A DNA stretch of 64,000 nucleotides from Candidatus Peregrinibacteria bacterium HGW-Peregrinibacteria-1 (GCA_002839505.1 PGYE01000001.1:934425-998424); one strand, 5' to 3'. Positions 34,316-44,034 are shown, counted from the first letter of the stretch. Program-made: numbers and translations. Notes: generated by a model from the sequence alone, not told the origin.

Positions 34316-35009
34316 ATTTATCGCCAACAACTCCACTTACTCCCGACGCCAAGTTGACACCATGCTGGCCGCCGGAGAAATAAAAGTAAACAACGAAACA
34401 ATAACCGAACTCGGGACCCAAATTGATCCCGAGACCGATCAGATAACAATTAACGACACACCACTCGCTCCCACTCAAGAATACACCTATATCGCCTTAC
34501 ACAAACCCTCCGGCTACATTACAACCCGCAAAGACGAACTCGACCGCCCAACCATTCTCGATCTCCTCCCCCCAGAACTTCATCACCTCAAACCCGTCGG
34601 TCGCCTCGACAACGAAACCGAAGGACTACTAATCATGACCGACGACGGCGAATACATCAACAAAGTAACTCACCCGAAATACCAACACTCCAAAACCTAC
34701 CTCGCCATTATCAACGCCCCGATCTCACCAGAAGAAATCGAGACACTCACCCAAGGAATTGAAATTGAACCCGGAACCCTAACCTCCCCCGCCAAAATCA
34801 GAATCAACAAAATGGACCGCAAAACATTTCTTGAAATAACTATTTACGAAGGACGCAACCGACAAATTCGCAAAATGTTTCAAAAAATATACAAAAGAGT
34901 GGTATACCTTAAGCGTATTCGTTCCGGCAATATCAACCTTGGAAATCTTCCAGTCGGTAAATTTCGTTACCTAACAAAAACAGAAATCAATGATCACAAG
35001 TCTAATTAA
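34296..35009 (+). CDS. RsuA/RluB-family pseudouridine synthase
   Basis: The frame opens at TTG 34257, but ATG 34296 (MTIRLNKFIANNSTYSRRQV) starts the S4 RNA-binding domain correctly, giving 237 aa. The catalytic motif GRLDNETEGLL has Asp105 at the expected place, with KTYLAI and GRNRQIRKMF following. It isomerises uridine in rRNA, probably 23S (RluB/E type); exact target unknown. It overlaps the LCP gene by 20 nt and the dacA-like gene by 20 nt. Confidence 0.9.
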   Translation: MTIRLNKFIANNSTYSRRQVDTMLAAGEIKVNNETITELGTQIDPETDQITINDTPLAPTQEYTYIALHKPSGYITTRKDELDRPTILDLLPPELHHLKPVGRLDNETEGLLIMTDDGEYINKVTHPKYQHSKTYLAIINAPISPEEIETLTQGIEIEPGTLTSPAKIRINKMDRKTFLEITIYEGRNRQIRKMFQKIYKRVVYLKRIRSGNINLGNLPVGKFRYLTKTEINDHKSN

Positions 35010-35862
35010 CCTATACATCGCCAACACCTTTCAGCAACTACACACCCCCTCCCCCGCACTCACCAACAATATCCAAGAAGTCTTCCAAATAGAACAAGGC
35101 CCCGTCAAAAAAGCCGATAAAGTCGCTCCCGTCATCCAATCGCGCGCTTATTTGGCGCTCGACCTTGAAACCGACCGGATTTTAACAAACAAAAACATCA
35201 ATCAACGGCTCCCCATCGCCAGTATCACCAAAACCATGACCGCCCTCATCATACTCGAAGAGAATTCTCTAGATGAAGTTGTCACGGTAAGCTCCCGAGC
35301 AGCTTCCACCGGAGGATCCCGCATGAATCTTCGCGCCGGTGAAAAAATCACCGTCAAAGACCTTCTATACTCGATCATGATTCACTCCGCCAACGACGCA
35401 GCCTATGCCCTTGCCGAACACAACGCCGGCACCGTCGAAGACTTCATCGTCAAAATGAACCAAAAAGCCTCCGATATGTCACTCGTCAACACCCATTTTC
35501 AAAACCCTGCCGGCCTCGATCATCCCGACAATTATTCAACCGCCTATGAAATCACCCGCATCGCCAAAAAGCTATACGAACAACCACTCATCAAAGAAGT
35601 CGTCACCCTTGAAAACCACTCCGTATCATCCGTTGATAGCCGCATAACCCACAAATTACAAAGCACCAACAGCTTACTTGGCAGCTATCTCAACATCAAA
35701 GGACTAAAAACCGGACAAACCCCCGCAGCTGGCGCCTGCCTCGTAGCAATTGCCCAAGATACCAACAACAACGAAATCATCACAGTCGTCTTAAATAGCC
35801 CCGATCGCTTCCGCGAAAGCAAAATATTAATTGATTGGACATTCAACAGCTTCATCTGGTAA
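34990..35862 (+). CDS. D-alanyl-D-alanine carboxypeptidase (peptidase S11)
   Basis: It trims the terminal D-Ala of peptidoglycan stem peptides (penicillin-binding protein 5/DacA class). The active-site motifs are Ser78-I-T-Lys81, Ser133-A-Asn135 and Lys240-T-Gly242. At 290 aa it lacks the C-terminal beta-domain and membrane anchor of DacA. The N-terminus is only weakly signal-like, so how it is exported or retained is unclear. It is translated from an overlap with the pseudouridine synthase gene and lies 26 bp upstream of mraY. Confidence 0.9.
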   Translation: MITSLINLYIANTFQQLHTPSPALTNNIQEVFQIEQGPVKKADKVAPVIQSRAYLALDLETDRILTNKNINQRLPIASITKTMTALIILEENSLDEVVTVSSRAASTGGSRMNLRAGEKITVKDLLYSIMIHSANDAAYALAEHNAGTVEDFIVKMNQKASDMSLVNTHFQNPAGLDHPDNYSTAYEITRIAKKLYEQPLIKEVVTLENHSVSSVDSRITHKLQSTNSLLGSYLNIKGLKTGQTPAAGACLVAIAQDTNNNEIITVVLNSPDRFRESKILIDWTFNSFIW

Positions 35863-35888
35863 AAAACCTCCGTCACTAAAAACAATAA

Positions 35889-36956
35889 ATGTACATAAGC
35901 CCACAAAGCCAAATAGGAAGTGACCTAATATTGATCTTCGGACCCGGCCTACTAGCCTTTCTCGTAGCCTTTACCTTAACCCCTTGGTTTCACAGACTTT
36001 TAGTAAAACTGAAACTCGGCAAACAAATTCGTGAGCACGCACTAAGTGGCGAAAAAGCGACGATATTCAGCGAACTTCATGCAAAAAAAACCGGCACCCC
36101 CTCAATGGGCGGAATTCTTATCTGGGGCAGCATTCTTGCAGTAGTTCTCTTCTCACGGCTACTTTCGAGCGCTGGGTTATTCAATTACTCACTACTCAAC
36201 CGCAAAGAGACCTGGATTCCACTCTTTACATTAGTGACATGCGGAATTTTGGGAGCCATTGATGACTATATAAATGTCAAAGGCATCGGAAAAAACAAAG
36301 GGATGAGCGCTAAATTCAAATTTCTCTGGCTCGCAATATTCAGTGCCGTCGGCGCCTGGTGGTTTTACAGTAAATTGGGATTCGACAGCATCAACATACC
36401 AATCCCCGGAATTGAAAATCTCTATGTCGGAATATGGTACATTCCTATATTCATCTTCGTTATCATTGCCACGGCCAACGCCGTAAACTTCACCGATGGA
36501 CTGGATGGCCTTGCCAGTGGGCTCTTGATAATGAGTTTTGCAGCCTTCGGACTAATCGCCTACTTCAAAGGACTTTTGATCTTGGCAGCACTCTGTGCCG
36601 TTATATGTGGTGCCCTGACCGCCTTTCTCTGGTTCAATGTACCGCCGGCAAAATTTTACATGGGAGACACCGGATCTTTAGCCCTGGGCGCCACCCTCGG
36701 AGTCATCGCCATGTTAACCGACCAGACCATTGTACTGGCAATAATTGGCTTTATCTTCGTAGTTGAAACCCTATCAATCATCTTGCAACTGTTCTGGAAA
36801 AAAGTATTCAAACGCAAATTATTCTTAATTGCTCCAATCCACCATCACTTCGAAAAACAAGGACTAGCAGAATTTACAATCGTCATGCGCTTCTGGATCA
36901 TCGGGGCAATCATGACCGCCACCGGAACCATTCTCGCAATACTCAACCTAGAATAA
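35889..36956 (+). CDS. mraY: phospho-N-acetylmuramoyl-pentapeptide transferase
   Basis: It makes lipid I from UDP-MurNAc-pentapeptide and undecaprenyl phosphate at the inner membrane face. It is a ten-helix membrane protein of 355 aa with TGTPSMGGIL, GAIDDYINV (aspartate pair), ANAVNFTDGLDGLASG, FYMGDTGSLALGA and the histidine loop APIHHHFEKQG. It is apart from rsmH (42.9 kb), so the usual division-cell-wall cluster is split. Confidence 0.95.
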   Translation: MYISPQSQIGSDLILIFGPGLLAFLVAFTLTPWFHRLLVKLKLGKQIREHALSGEKATIFSELHAKKTGTPSMGGILIWGSILAVVLFSRLLSSAGLFNYSLLNRKETWIPLFTLVTCGILGAIDDYINVKGIGKNKGMSAKFKFLWLAIFSAVGAWWFYSKLGFDSINIPIPGIENLYVGIWYIPIFIFVIIATANAVNFTDGLDGLASGLLIMSFAAFGLIAYFKGLLILAALCAVICGALTAFLWFNVPPAKFYMGDTGSLALGATLGVIAMLTDQTIVLAIIGFIFVVETLSIILQLFWKKVFKRKLFLIAPIHHHFEKQGLAEFTIVMRFWIIGAIMTATGTILAILNLE

Positions 36957-36962
36957 AACTAT

Positions 36963-38810
36963 CTACTGCAATAATGGAGGCAAATTATTAGCTGGCTCCA
37001 CCACTTCCACTACATTCTCCTCCTCTTCTTCTAAAGCGACGCCAACAACATCATCATCCTCAGATGCAAGAGAAGTCGTCATAATCACACCCGTCTCACT
37101 ATTTTCAGGATTAGCCTCCACAGAAGCGATTGGCACTAAAGGCTTACTAGCTGCAATTTTAATTGACACAGCCGCCTCCGTTCCCAAAATACTCTTTTTG
37201 ATTTCACCCACCCTCTTTTGATCAATTCCATTCACCAAATCAATACTGTTTACAATCTCCGCCATCAATCTTTCCTTTTCCACAGAAGAAGCATCCGTCT
37301 GCGCTATCAGCTCGATAACTGAAACCACATCCCGCTGATAATCCTTTAGCAACCTTTCCGTCAAATCGACATCACCCTTTGCCGCCGCAAAATCAACATC
37401 GTTCAATCGCTCTTCAATTAAATTATTCTTCACAACTATTTTCTTATCTTTATCTTTCTCCTTAAACACCTGCAAATCAGCAACCACAATCTTGGCACTA
37501 TAAGCATCACTTTCAGGTGAAATCAAACTCAGCGCCTTCTTTTGACTCAAAACTTTTTTCGCCGCAAAATCCGACAATTCCTCAGCATATCTCAAATCCT
37601 TCACCGCAACCTCATCAACAAAATTATAAAAATCCACAAAAGCATTTTCAAAGTTTTTGATCGCCTCATCTATCTCTGTACGCTCTTCATCAGAAATATT
37701 TTCCCCAGAACTCAATTTAATTTGCGCAGCCATAAACTCCTTCTCGACAACATCAAGCTTAATTTTTTTCTTCTCCACAGCATCAAATGTCAAAGCAAAG
37801 AGCGCCCGATCCTTCGCCGCAACCTGCTTAATATCAACATTTTCTCCAGTAACTCCCAATGTCTCAGCAATCTTCACATTAATTTTAGTTTGTACCTCGG
37901 CCACATGCCTCTCATCACTCTCCAAGTTTCCACGGATCCATTCATTTGCACCACTATCCCTTATTGTATTCTCCACAACTACCTCTCCACTGTCTTTGGT
38001 AATCACAGCCTTATTTCCCTGCCCGACACGCTCAACTTTATGAGCTGAATTAATATCAACAGCATTGTTAAAAACCTCCACCTCCACCATCTCACTCTCA
38101 TTATTAACATCAAAAGCACCCGCATTAGTAGATGTCATATATCCTTGAAACTCAACCTCAAAAACATTGCTTACCGCATTCATGCCTATGACCCGGGACC
38201 ACATTCTTCCATTCAAAAGAACCACATTGACACGACTTTCTTTCAAATACTCATCCCCAACCGATAAAACATTAAATGTCAGCTCCGTATTATCTGCCAA
38301 CCGACTCACACTCTCATCAAAAAACCTCACCGTTGCCATTCCGTTAGCTCCCGTCGCCAACCTATCATTTTCAAAAATACGAATTCCGGGTTTCACCGAC
38401 ATCTCCTTACCATCACGAATCAACACCACCTCACCCTCAAAAGTCTCCAAAACCGTAAAATCTTCAGCATAGACAACCTCCGGATCCAAATTTAAAAAAT
38501 TTCCAGACGAAACAAAAAACACAAACAACGCCACCGCCGCACCAATCTTTTTCCCAAGTCCCACAAAATTACGCTCCCAGAACCCAATTTTAATCCTTTC
38601 ATCAAGCGCATCAAAAATTCGTTGCTTAATTCCCACCCTGCGAACACGAGATAACTCAACACGACTAACCTTACTTAAATCATTAACCAAATCACCATCA
38701 ATTTTCGCAAAAAGACGAGCCTTCAAAGCCGCTTTTTTCTCAACACTCAACCGTGACTCAGCCATCAAGTCCAGCATTCCCTCCAAATTGTCTTCATTAT
38801 ATTTATCCAT
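36963..38810 (-). CDS. FecR-domain membrane protein, candidate anti-sigma factor
   Basis: A cytoplasmic N-terminal helical region (1-85; LDLMAESRLSVEKKAALKAR), one membrane helix at about 89-107, a FecR domain at about 118-230 (LETFEGEVVLIRDGKEMSVK, NGMATVRFFDESVSRLADNT), then a long helical external region of about 300 residues and an acidic tail ending NNLPPLLQ. It follows an ECF sigma gene by 41 bp, so it probably holds that sigma at the membrane and releases it on an envelope signal. At 615 aa it is much longer than usual FecR anti-sigma factors (about 320 aa). Confidence 0.78.
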   Translation of the reverse strand: MDKYNEDNLEGMLDLMAESRLSVEKKAALKARLFAKIDGDLVNDLSKVSRVELSRVRRVGIKQRIFDALDERIKIGFWERNFVGLGKKIGAAVALFVFFVSSGNFLNLDPEVVYAEDFTVLETFEGEVVLIRDGKEMSVKPGIRIFENDRLATGANGMATVRFFDESVSRLADNTELTFNVLSVGDEYLKESRVNVVLLNGRMWSRVIGMNAVSNVFEVEFQGYMTSTNAGAFDVNNESEMVEVEVFNNAVDINSAHKVERVGQGNKAVITKDSGEVVVENTIRDSGANEWIRGNLESDERHVAEVQTKINVKIAETLGVTGENVDIKQVAAKDRALFALTFDAVEKKKIKLDVVEKEFMAAQIKLSSGENISDEERTEIDEAIKNFENAFVDFYNFVDEVAVKDLRYAEELSDFAAKKVLSQKKALSLISPESDAYSAKIVVADLQVFKEKDKDKKIVVKNNLIEERLNDVDFAAAKGDVDLTERLLKDYQRDVVSVIELIAQTDASSVEKERLMAEIVNSIDLVNGIDQKRVGEIKKSILGTEAAVSIKIAASKPLVPIASVEANPENSETGVIMTTSLASEDDDVVGVALEEEEENVVEVVEPANNLPPLLQ

Positions 38811-38851
38811 ACACTTTTCAAACGAGAAATTTGAGTTTTCGTTACATTAAA

Positions 38852-39430
38852 TCAAGCATAGTCCACTCCCATCTCACTCAGCTGAACCTTCAATTCCTTT
38901 AAAGCCCTAAACTGCAAGACACGGACATTGCCCTCCGAACACTTCATGATTTCAGCAATCTGAACATTCGAAAACCCATTAAAATATTTTAAAGTAATCA
39001 CCTCATTATATTTATCCGACAAAAACCCCATCGCCTTCTTCAACTTAGCCTCATCAAAAGCATGTTTCGTCATTTTGATCGGATTATGCTCCCGCTTCTG
39101 ATCCACCACGAAGTCGCTCAACACCTCGACCATATCTCTCTCGGACTTACGGTAATAATCCACCACCAGATTGTGTGCAATCCTAAAAACCCAAGAAACA
39201 AAAGAAGAATTCTTCCTCGAACGATACTTTCCAATATTCTCCCACACCTTCAAAAACAAATTCTCCACAATATCCTCCACATCTTCACCCTTAACTCGAT
39301 AAAAAACATACCTATGCACAGGATCAACCAAAATTTCATACACCTCTCCAAAAGCATCATGGCTTTGCTCCTTTTGAACAATAACCACCAATTTCTCCAA
39401 TAGCTCCTTCTTATTATTTAAATCATTCAT
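38852..39430 (-). CDS. ECF-type RNA polymerase sigma factor
   Basis: ATG 39430 (MNDLNNKKELLEKLVVIVQK) is chosen over the earlier in-frame start at 39472, which falls within the promoter. Region 2 includes YVFYRVKGEDVEDIVENLFL and SWVFRIAHNLVVDYYRK. Region 4 includes NEVITLKYFNGFSNVQIAEI and the recognition helix. It directs RNA polymerase to envelope or stress genes. Cotranscribed with the FecR-like anti-sigma candidate. Confidence 0.9.
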   Translation of the reverse strand: MNDLNNKKELLEKLVVIVQKEQSHDAFGEVYEILVDPVHRYVFYRVKGEDVEDIVENLFLKVWENIGKYRSRKNSSFVSWVFRIAHNLVVDYYRKSERDMVEVLSDFVVDQKREHNPIKMTKHAFDEAKLKKAMGFLSDKYNEVITLKYFNGFSNVQIAEIMKCSEGNVRVLQFRALKELKVQLSEMGVDYA

Positions 39431-39451
39431 AAACCAATCAAAATCACAGAG

Positions 39452-39479
39452 ATTGTATCTCAAATAGCACAAACGCCAA
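39452..39479 (-). promoter_or_regulatory. promoter of the sigma/anti-sigma pair
   Basis: On the minus strand TTGGCG (39479-39474), a 16-bp spacer and TACAAT (39457-39452); the ATG at 39430 follows. This is a housekeeping-type promoter; I do not see a separate ECF-type motif. Confidence 0.5.
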
Positions 39480-39516
39480 AACCTTATATCGCAGTTTTTA
39501 AATCTTTACAACGACT

Positions 39517-40413
39517 CTAGCCCAAATACTGTTTACATCTATCAACTTCCTCCCTACTACCAATGTAAACAATCGTCCGCTGCTCAATATTGCTGATCTT
39601 TCGATCCAAAATATCATATTCGCCATCACTAGCCGCCCCACCCGCCTGCTCAATCAAAAAAGCCATCGGAGCCGCCTCCACCAACAACCTCAACTTACCA
39701 TTCGGCGCATCATCATCAGCCGGATATGCAAAAATACCGCCACCCTTGATCAAAATCTGATAAATATCCGGCACCATTCCCCCCGAATATCTCAATTTAT
39801 ACCCCTCCCTGAACCAATAACTCAACAAATCAAAATAATCATCTCGCAACACTGAAGCCTTAGCATTTCCCGGGGCAAACATCTTAACTTGTTTCATCAC
39901 AAAATCATCTCTCACCAAGACAAAATCCCCATTACCCATCAAGATAAACTGGCTCACCCCCGCCCCAAAAGTCAAAACCAAAGTAACCCTAGGACCATAC
40001 ACCAAACACATCGCCCCCAACTGATCCCTGCCAGAACATCCGACAAAAGTACCAGTTTCATAGACACCAAAAATACTTCCTACCGCCAAATTCACATCTA
40101 ACAGAGAGGATCCGTCAATCGGATCCGCCGCTACACCAAACTTACCCTCCCCAAGGATATGTTCACCATCCAGCTCCTCAGAAGCAACCACCCCAACACT
40201 CCCATTCTCTCTCATCTTACGAACAAAAACCTCATTCGCCTCCACATCCACCTTCATCTGATCGTCCCCATATACATTCGCCGTCCCCGCCTCCTCACCC
40301 AAATCCGTTTTCAAAATATCTCTAATCTCCTTTCCCGCCTCCGCCAAATCCAAAAACACCCCCGCCAAATCATCAGCGACACCTTTTTCCCGAAGATACT
40401 CCGACAACAACAT
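39517..40413 (-). CDS. fbp: fructose-1,6-bisphosphatase, class 1
   Basis: It hydrolyses fructose 1,6-bisphosphate to fructose 6-phosphate, the committed step of gluconeogenesis. The metal-site motif VAADPIDGSSLLDVNLAVGS is diagnostic, and GGGIFAYPADDDAPNGKLRL, then LVEAAPMAFLIEQAGG, marks the C-terminal half. Length 298 aa, near the class 1 norm. It is last in the minus-strand fbaB-gap-fbp run, 5 bp after gap. Confidence 0.92.
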   Translation of the reverse strand: MLLSEYLREKGVADDLAGVFLDLAEAGKEIRDILKTDLGEEAGTANVYGDDQMKVDVEANEVFVRKMRENGSVGVVASEELDGEHILGEGKFGVAADPIDGSSLLDVNLAVGSIFGVYETGTFVGCSGRDQLGAMCLVYGPRVTLVLTFGAGVSQFILMGNGDFVLVRDDFVMKQVKMFAPGNAKASVLRDDYFDLLSYWFREGYKLRYSGGMVPDIYQILIKGGGIFAYPADDDAPNGKLRLLVEAAPMAFLIEQAGGAASDGEYDILDRKISNIEQRTIVYIGSREEVDRCKQYLG

Positions 40414-40418
40414 ATAAT

Positions 40419-41417
40419 TTAAGGGTTAATCCATTTAATCAAATCCACAATCCTCGCCACATAGCCCCACTCATTATCATACCAACCCACCACCTTCACC
40501 GTATCGTCAATCACCTTAGTACTCAAAGTGTCTATTATCGCCGACCTCTCATCACCACGAAAATCAACCGACACCAACTCCTCATGTGAAACTCCCAAAA
40601 ACGGACTCAACTCCCCATTCGCATATTTCTCATAGGTCTCATTTACATCCTTGACGCTGACCTTCGTCTTCAACTTCGCCATCAAATCAACACAAGAAAC
40701 CGTCGGCACCGGCACCCTAAAGGCCATTCCTTCCACACGCCCATCAAGCTCCGGAATCACTCGGCCAATCGCCTTCATTGCCCCCGTACTGGTAGGAATA
40801 ATTGACTCCATCGTCGCCCGAGCTCTCCGAAAATCCTCCGGATTTGAATTATCCAACAAATTCTGAGTGTAAGTAAAAGCGTGCAAAGTCGACGCAAAAG
40901 CATGCTCAACCCCCCACTCCTTATGCAAAACATACAACATCGGAGCCAGACAATTTGTCGTACAAGAAGCATTAGAAAAAACATCATATTTCGCAGGATC
41001 ATAATCTTGATCATTCACCCCCATCACAATATTTGGCACCGCCTCATCCTTACAAGGCGCCGTAATCAAAACCTTACGCGCTCCCGCCACCAAATGATCA
41101 TCCGCCTCCGCCAAAGAAGTAAACCGCCCCGTCGCCTCAATCACAATATCCACATTATCCCTTTTCCAATCCAAATCACTGGGATTTGAAATCTGATAAA
41201 CCGCTACTTTTTTACCATTGACCCTCAGATCATCTCCATCAACAGCAATATCGGCATCACACTTGCCATACAAAGAATCATACTTCAACAAATAAGCATG
41301 AGAATCAGCTCCCGCCCGACTATTAATTGCTACCACCTCCATATCATCCCGTTTCAATATTTGACGATGTAAATCTCTACCTATTCGCCCATATCCGTTA
41401 ATAGCTACCTTAATCAT
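40419..41417 (-). CDS. gap: glyceraldehyde-3-phosphate dehydrogenase, probably gluconeogenic
   Basis: The 332-aa protein has the Rossmann start INGYGRIGRDLHRQ and the catalytic Cys in SNASCTTNCLAP. At the second strand the sequence is VVAINSRAGAD: the aspartate that normally selects NAD is replaced (Ser33-Arg34), which in this family goes with NADP use and the biosynthetic direction. It sits between fbaB and fbp, both gluconeogenic, which supports that reading. A second GAPDH at 44812 keeps the aspartate. Confidence 0.93.
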   Translation of the reverse strand: MIKVAINGYGRIGRDLHRQILKRDDMEVVAINSRAGADSHAYLLKYDSLYGKCDADIAVDGDDLRVNGKKVAVYQISNPSDLDWKRDNVDIVIEATGRFTSLAEADDHLVAGARKVLITAPCKDEAVPNIVMGVNDQDYDPAKYDVFSNASCTTNCLAPMLYVLHKEWGVEHAFASTLHAFTYTQNLLDNSNPEDFRRARATMESIIPTSTGAMKAIGRVIPELDGRVEGMAFRVPVPTVSCVDLMAKLKTKVSVKDVNETYEKYANGELSPFLGVSHEELVSVDFRGDERSAIIDTLSTKVIDDTVKVVGWYDNEWGYVARIVDLIKWINP

Positions 41418-41450
41418 AGTAAATATCGGTTATTATAAATTGCTAAGAAA

Positions 41451-42407
41451 CTAAGCCTGTCCATCAAGCATACCCTGCAACTTTTTTGTAACCTCCAACG
41501 CCGCAACCTTTTCACGCTTCCACATATTGCGACCAAAAATAAATCCAAACGCCCCGGCATCCACACAAGCTTGAGCATTTTCAAATAAATCCGCATCCCC
41601 AATCTGTGAACCTCCGCTAAACAACACCGGCATCCCCTGAGCCGCCTCGACCACACGCCTAGCCCGCTCCCATTTCTGTTCTTTCGCCGGCAAAGCCAAA
41701 AGTTCTCGTTCAACATTACGGTAATAATCCGGAACCTTCGGGTTATCCAAAGAAGCCGCCTTCGCCGCCTCCGGTAAATTAGCCTTAATAACACTCGCTC
41801 CCATCTCCACCGCCATACGAACCGCCGACTCCACCGCATAGCTGGAATCACGACCTCCCTTATCATCCACATCCTTCCCTCGAGGATACGCCCAGACCAC
41901 CAACGGCATACCATAACGATCACATTCCTCTCTCACCGCCGCCAACTGCGGCAAATCATCTGACTGCAAAGGCGAACCATAATACATCGTATACCCCACA
42001 GCCACCGCTCCCAATCGCACCGCATCTTCCACATAAGAAGTATGCGCACTAAACGGCTCAACACTCTCGGGAAAAGAAGTCTTCCCATTCAATTTCAAAA
42101 GCAAAGGAACCTTCCCTGCAAATCTCGACCAATACCTCTTCGCCAAACCATAATGAATCGCCACCGCGTTATAACCTCCATCCACTGCCAAATCACAAAT
42201 ATAATTTGGATCACCCGCCAATTTATTAGGAGAAACATGCCTATTATCATGCTCAATAAACTGATCATAAGGCAGAATCATCGAATTTCCTCCCGGACGG
42301 ACAATTTGACTCAACCTAGCTATCTCGCCGGTCGAAAAATGTTTGTTTTCGAAAAATCTCATAGCTTTATCCGGCTTAGCGCCTGAAGCATTATTGTAAC
42401 CATCCAT
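41451..42407 (-). CDS. fbaB: class I fructose-bisphosphate aldolase (FbaB/DhnA type)
   Basis: The Schiff-base aldolase interconverts fructose 1,6-bisphosphate with two triose phosphates. ATG 42407 (MDGYNNASGAKPDKAMRFFE) is preferred over the in-frame TTG at 42416. FbaB-type landmarks are LPYDQFIEHD, GYNAVAIHYGLA, ASVIKANLPEAAK (catalytic Lys) and LFSGGSQIGDADLFENAQA. It is first in the fbaB-gap-fbp operon (33 bp to gap). Confidence 0.92.
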   Translation of the reverse strand: MDGYNNASGAKPDKAMRFFENKHFSTGEIARLSQIVRPGGNSMILPYDQFIEHDNRHVSPNKLAGDPNYICDLAVDGGYNAVAIHYGLAKRYWSRFAGKVPLLLKLNGKTSFPESVEPFSAHTSYVEDAVRLGAVAVGYTMYYGSPLQSDDLPQLAAVREECDRYGMPLVVWAYPRGKDVDDKGGRDSSYAVESAVRMAVEMGASVIKANLPEAAKAASLDNPKVPDYYRNVERELLALPAKEQKWERARRVVEAAQGMPVLFSGGSQIGDADLFENAQACVDAGAFGFIFGRNMWKREKVAALEVTKKLQGMLDGQA

Positions 42408-42489
42408 AGAAATCAAAGGTTAATTCTATAAGTAAAATTTATACCCCAAAAACATAACCCATCCATCCCACAAGATCAAACTCTTCTAA

Positions 42490-42849
42490 TTAATTCTTAG
42501 CTATGACCGTATCTCCATTGACATACATCACCACAGAAGGTGTTCGCATTCCCTGAACATGCCCTGAATCCTTTATGAAACTCAAAGTTCTAATTTTTGA
42601 TATTTCCGTATCGTTAATCTCATTCAATCGTATAAGCTCCTGATGATCACGCTCCAACATATTCAAAACATGCCCCTTTGTTAACTGCGTACCAGAAGAA
42701 GATAATGTGATCACAATCATAAACCCCGCCAACACGAAAAAAGAAAATATCAAACTCGCATGGTTCAACTCATAAAGCCCTGATAGCTTTGACATAAAAC
42801 CTTTCTTTAAATTACGCTGTGATCTCATTTGATAATTGAACGAGGACAT
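42490..42849 (-). CDS. FtsL-like single-TM protein after rsmH
   Basis: A protein of 119 aa with a cytoplasmic N-terminus, one helix at about 32-52 (SLIFSFFVLAGFMIVITLSS) and a short extracytoplasmic helical region (HVLNMLERDHQELIRLNEIN). It lies 22 bp after rsmH, exactly where ftsL stands in the classic division cluster. FtsL sequences diverge strongly, so the call rests on position and topology. No penicillin-binding-protein gene follows; fbaB does. Confidence 0.62.
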   Translation of the reverse strand: MSSFNYQMRSQRNLKKGFMSKLSGLYELNHASLIFSFFVLAGFMIVITLSSSGTQLTKGHVLNMLERDHQELIRLNEINDTEISKIRTLSFIKDSGHVQGMRTPSVVMYVNGDTVIAKN

Positions 42850-42871
42850 AATTTTGTGTTTATTTATTGAA

Positions 42872-43828
42872 TTAAATATTTTTTAATTTTTTGTAGATCC
42901 TTAACTTCGCACTGCGACTCCTAGGGTTTTCCTCCAGCTCCTCCATCGAAGGAACTATTGGTTTTCGGGTTAATGTTTCAAAAATAGACTCATCATAATT
43001 ACTGTAAATTGCCTTCTCCGGATCGCTCACCTTCGGCTTCACCAACTTTTTGAAGTAATGCTTCACAAATCGATCTTCTAAAGAATGGAAAGTGATAATC
43101 ATAATCATCCCCCCCACCTTCAAAATGTCGACAGCCTGATCCAATCCACTTTCCAAAGCACCAAACTCATCATTCACCTCAATCCTCAAAGCCTGAAAGA
43201 CCTGCGTAGCCGGATGGGATTTTGATTTTTTAGCACTGCGTCGATTTGGCTTAAGACCCTCTATAAATTCCGCCAACTCCGTCGTAGTAACAAAATTTTC
43301 CACCTTCCTTCTCTGGACAATTCGATCAGCAATCTTCCGCGCAAACTTCTCCTCGCCGTAACGAAAGAATATATCCACTAACTGCTCTTCCGAATATGTA
43401 TTCACGACATCCGAAGCCTGCAACGACTGCCTCTGATCAAAACGCATATCCAAAGGCCCCTCCCTCATAAAAGAAAATCCCCGATCCGCCACATCTACAT
43501 GAGGCGAAGAGATCCCCAAATCCATCAACACCAAATCCACCTTCTCAAAACCCAACTCATTAACCCTAGTTTTTAAATAACGAAAATTATCATGAACGAA
43601 TAGTATTTTTTTTCCATAATCCCCAAGCCGCTCCCGTGCCACCTTCAGATTCCGCTCATCCTGATCAAATCCGATCAAAACACTCTCCTCACCTTTCATC
43701 TTCTCCAAGACTATCTTCGCATGCCCTCCAAGTCCCAGCGTACAATCCACTACCACCGCATTTTCCGAGATCGATACACTTTTTTGAACATCGGCCGACA
43801 AGACAGAATAATGGTTTAGATCAGACAT
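42872..43828 (-). CDS. rsmH: 16S rRNA (cytosine-1402-N4)-methyltransferase
   Basis: This SAM-dependent enzyme modifies C1402 in the ribosomal P site. The N-terminal HYSVLSADV is followed by the SAM motif VVDCTLGLGGHAKIVLEKM, then VDLVLMDLGISSPHVDVADR, GFSFMREGPLDMRFDQRQ and IITFHSLEDRFVKHYF. Length 318 aa, normal. No mraZ is found upstream. It has its own promoter and is followed by the FtsL-like gene. Confidence 0.95.
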   Translation of the reverse strand: MSDLNHYSVLSADVQKSVSISENAVVVDCTLGLGGHAKIVLEKMKGEESVLIGFDQDERNLKVARERLGDYGKKILFVHDNFRYLKTRVNELGFEKVDLVLMDLGISSPHVDVADRGFSFMREGPLDMRFDQRQSLQASDVVNTYSEEQLVDIFFRYGEEKFARKIADRIVQRRKVENFVTTTELAEFIEGLKPNRRSAKKSKSHPATQVFQALRIEVNDEFGALESGLDQAVDILKVGGMIMIITFHSLEDRFVKHYFKKLVKPKVSDPEKAIYSNYDESIFETLTRKPIVPSMEELEENPRSRSAKLRIYKKLKNI

Positions 43829-43896
43829 AATAGGAGCGTATGTTCAAAACTTGTGTGCAGCTTGTGTATAATTTTTTTACACTAACGACGCATTCA

Positions 43897-43924
43897 ATAT
43901 TATCCAAAGGGAAACATTGGTCAA
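43897..43924 (-). promoter_or_regulatory. rsmH promoter
   Basis: On the minus strand TTGACC (43924-43919), a 16-bp spacer and TAATAT (43902-43897); the leader to the ATG at 43828 is about 60 nt. I see no MraZ-type GTGGG repeats here. Confidence 0.5.
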
Positions 43925-44034
43925 CAAGTAATGTTCAAAAAATATATACACAAACCCGGAAAAACCGAAAAAAACCGCTCCGGCATAAGACAAAGCATTC
44001 ATCGGGTTTAATCTTGTCAAAAGCTCTTAATATT

